DNA from: an uncultured bacterium
GTDB taxonomy: Bacteria > Bacillota > Clostridia > Lachnospirales > Lachnospiraceae
Assembly (NCBI GenBank): GCA_937893485.1
Contig: CALBJL010000083.1
Span: forward strand, 1 to 5,338
Reading direction: 5' to 3'
Length of the DNA stretch: 5,338 bases
Below are positions 5,268 through 5,338 of this stretch, piece after piece; position 1 is the first letter of the stretch; every line of letters starts with the position of its first letter. A program made the position numbers and the translations under genes. The notes below the pieces were generated by a model. The model did not search any database. It worked only from the letters and a program-made list of their open reading frames with translations, and was not told where the DNA came from.

Positions 5268-5338
5268 AATCTGGCGCTCACCTCATGGCTTATCAAACGA
5301 TTCCATTCATGCAAGCATGATGTCCTCGTTTTTTAAGC

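Larger units (their letters stand above)
5094..5338. other. Upstream intergenic region without a convincing gene
   Basis: No frame on either strand shows a recognisable protein. Three short minus-strand frames near the window edge stop within about 75 bases (at about 5270, 5297 and 5310). Two of them are open to the edge, so one could be the last few codons of a gene beyond 5338. The region otherwise holds the inverted repeat, the promoter-like pair, the hairpin and the small ORF listed separately. Confidence 0.5.

Noticed and set aside
1..5338. CRISPR arrays, tRNA or rRNA genes, insertion sequences, toxin-antitoxin or phage-defence genes
   Set aside because: No spaced direct repeats, tRNA-like cloverleaf, transposase frame or defence-type domain was seen on either strand.

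Overview
The window looks like part of a plant-polysaccharide utilisation locus from a Bacillota genome, most likely a gut Lachnospiraceae. This rests on gene content (a DUF6171-type zinc-ribbon protein, a clostridial ArsR/COG4189-like regulator tail, several GH43 enzymes), G-rich Shine-Dalgarno sites and AT-rich promoters between genes of roughly balanced base composition. It is an inference; no rRNA or other taxonomic marker is present.

Layout. Positions 1-357 (+) hold the C-terminal 118 residues of a probable transcriptional regulator, closed by a strong hairpin terminator at 370-399. All other genes lie on the minus strand and converge on that terminator. In transcription order they are: (a) a secreted GH43 enzyme with a C-terminal AbfB-like beta-trefoil (5093-3522), ending in its own terminator (3512-3466); (b) a promoter region (about 3441-3382) rich in small inverted repeats; (c) a lipoprotein GH43 endo-arabinanase-type enzyme (3334-1718); (d) a cytoplasmic GH43 of the exo-arabinofuranosidase type (1728-778), whose start overlaps the end of (c) by 11 bases; (e) a small eight-cysteine DUF6171 protein (681-418). 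The stretch 5094-5338 has no convincing gene. It holds an imperfect promoter, a perfect 8-14-8 inverted repeat, a small hairpin and a 25-codon ORF with a good ribosome binding site.

How the parts fit. The lipoprotein enzyme would cut arabinan (the alpha-1,5-arabinofuranose chain of pectin) at the cell surface. The secreted enzyme would remove arabinose substituents from arabinan or arabinoxylan while holding the chain through its trefoil domain. The cytoplasmic GH43 would split imported arabino-oligosaccharides to arabinose. The importer and the arabinose catabolic genes are not in the window. All three GH43 proteins keep the Asp/Asp/Glu triad, so all appear active. Exact substrate preferences are inferred from family resemblance.

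No clearly new system is visible. The items most worth following are the inverted-repeat cluster in front of the lipoprotein operon, the inverted repeat and small ORF upstream of the secreted enzyme, the translational coupling between surface and cytoplasmic arabinanolytic enzymes, and the EF-hand-like insert in the secreted GH43.
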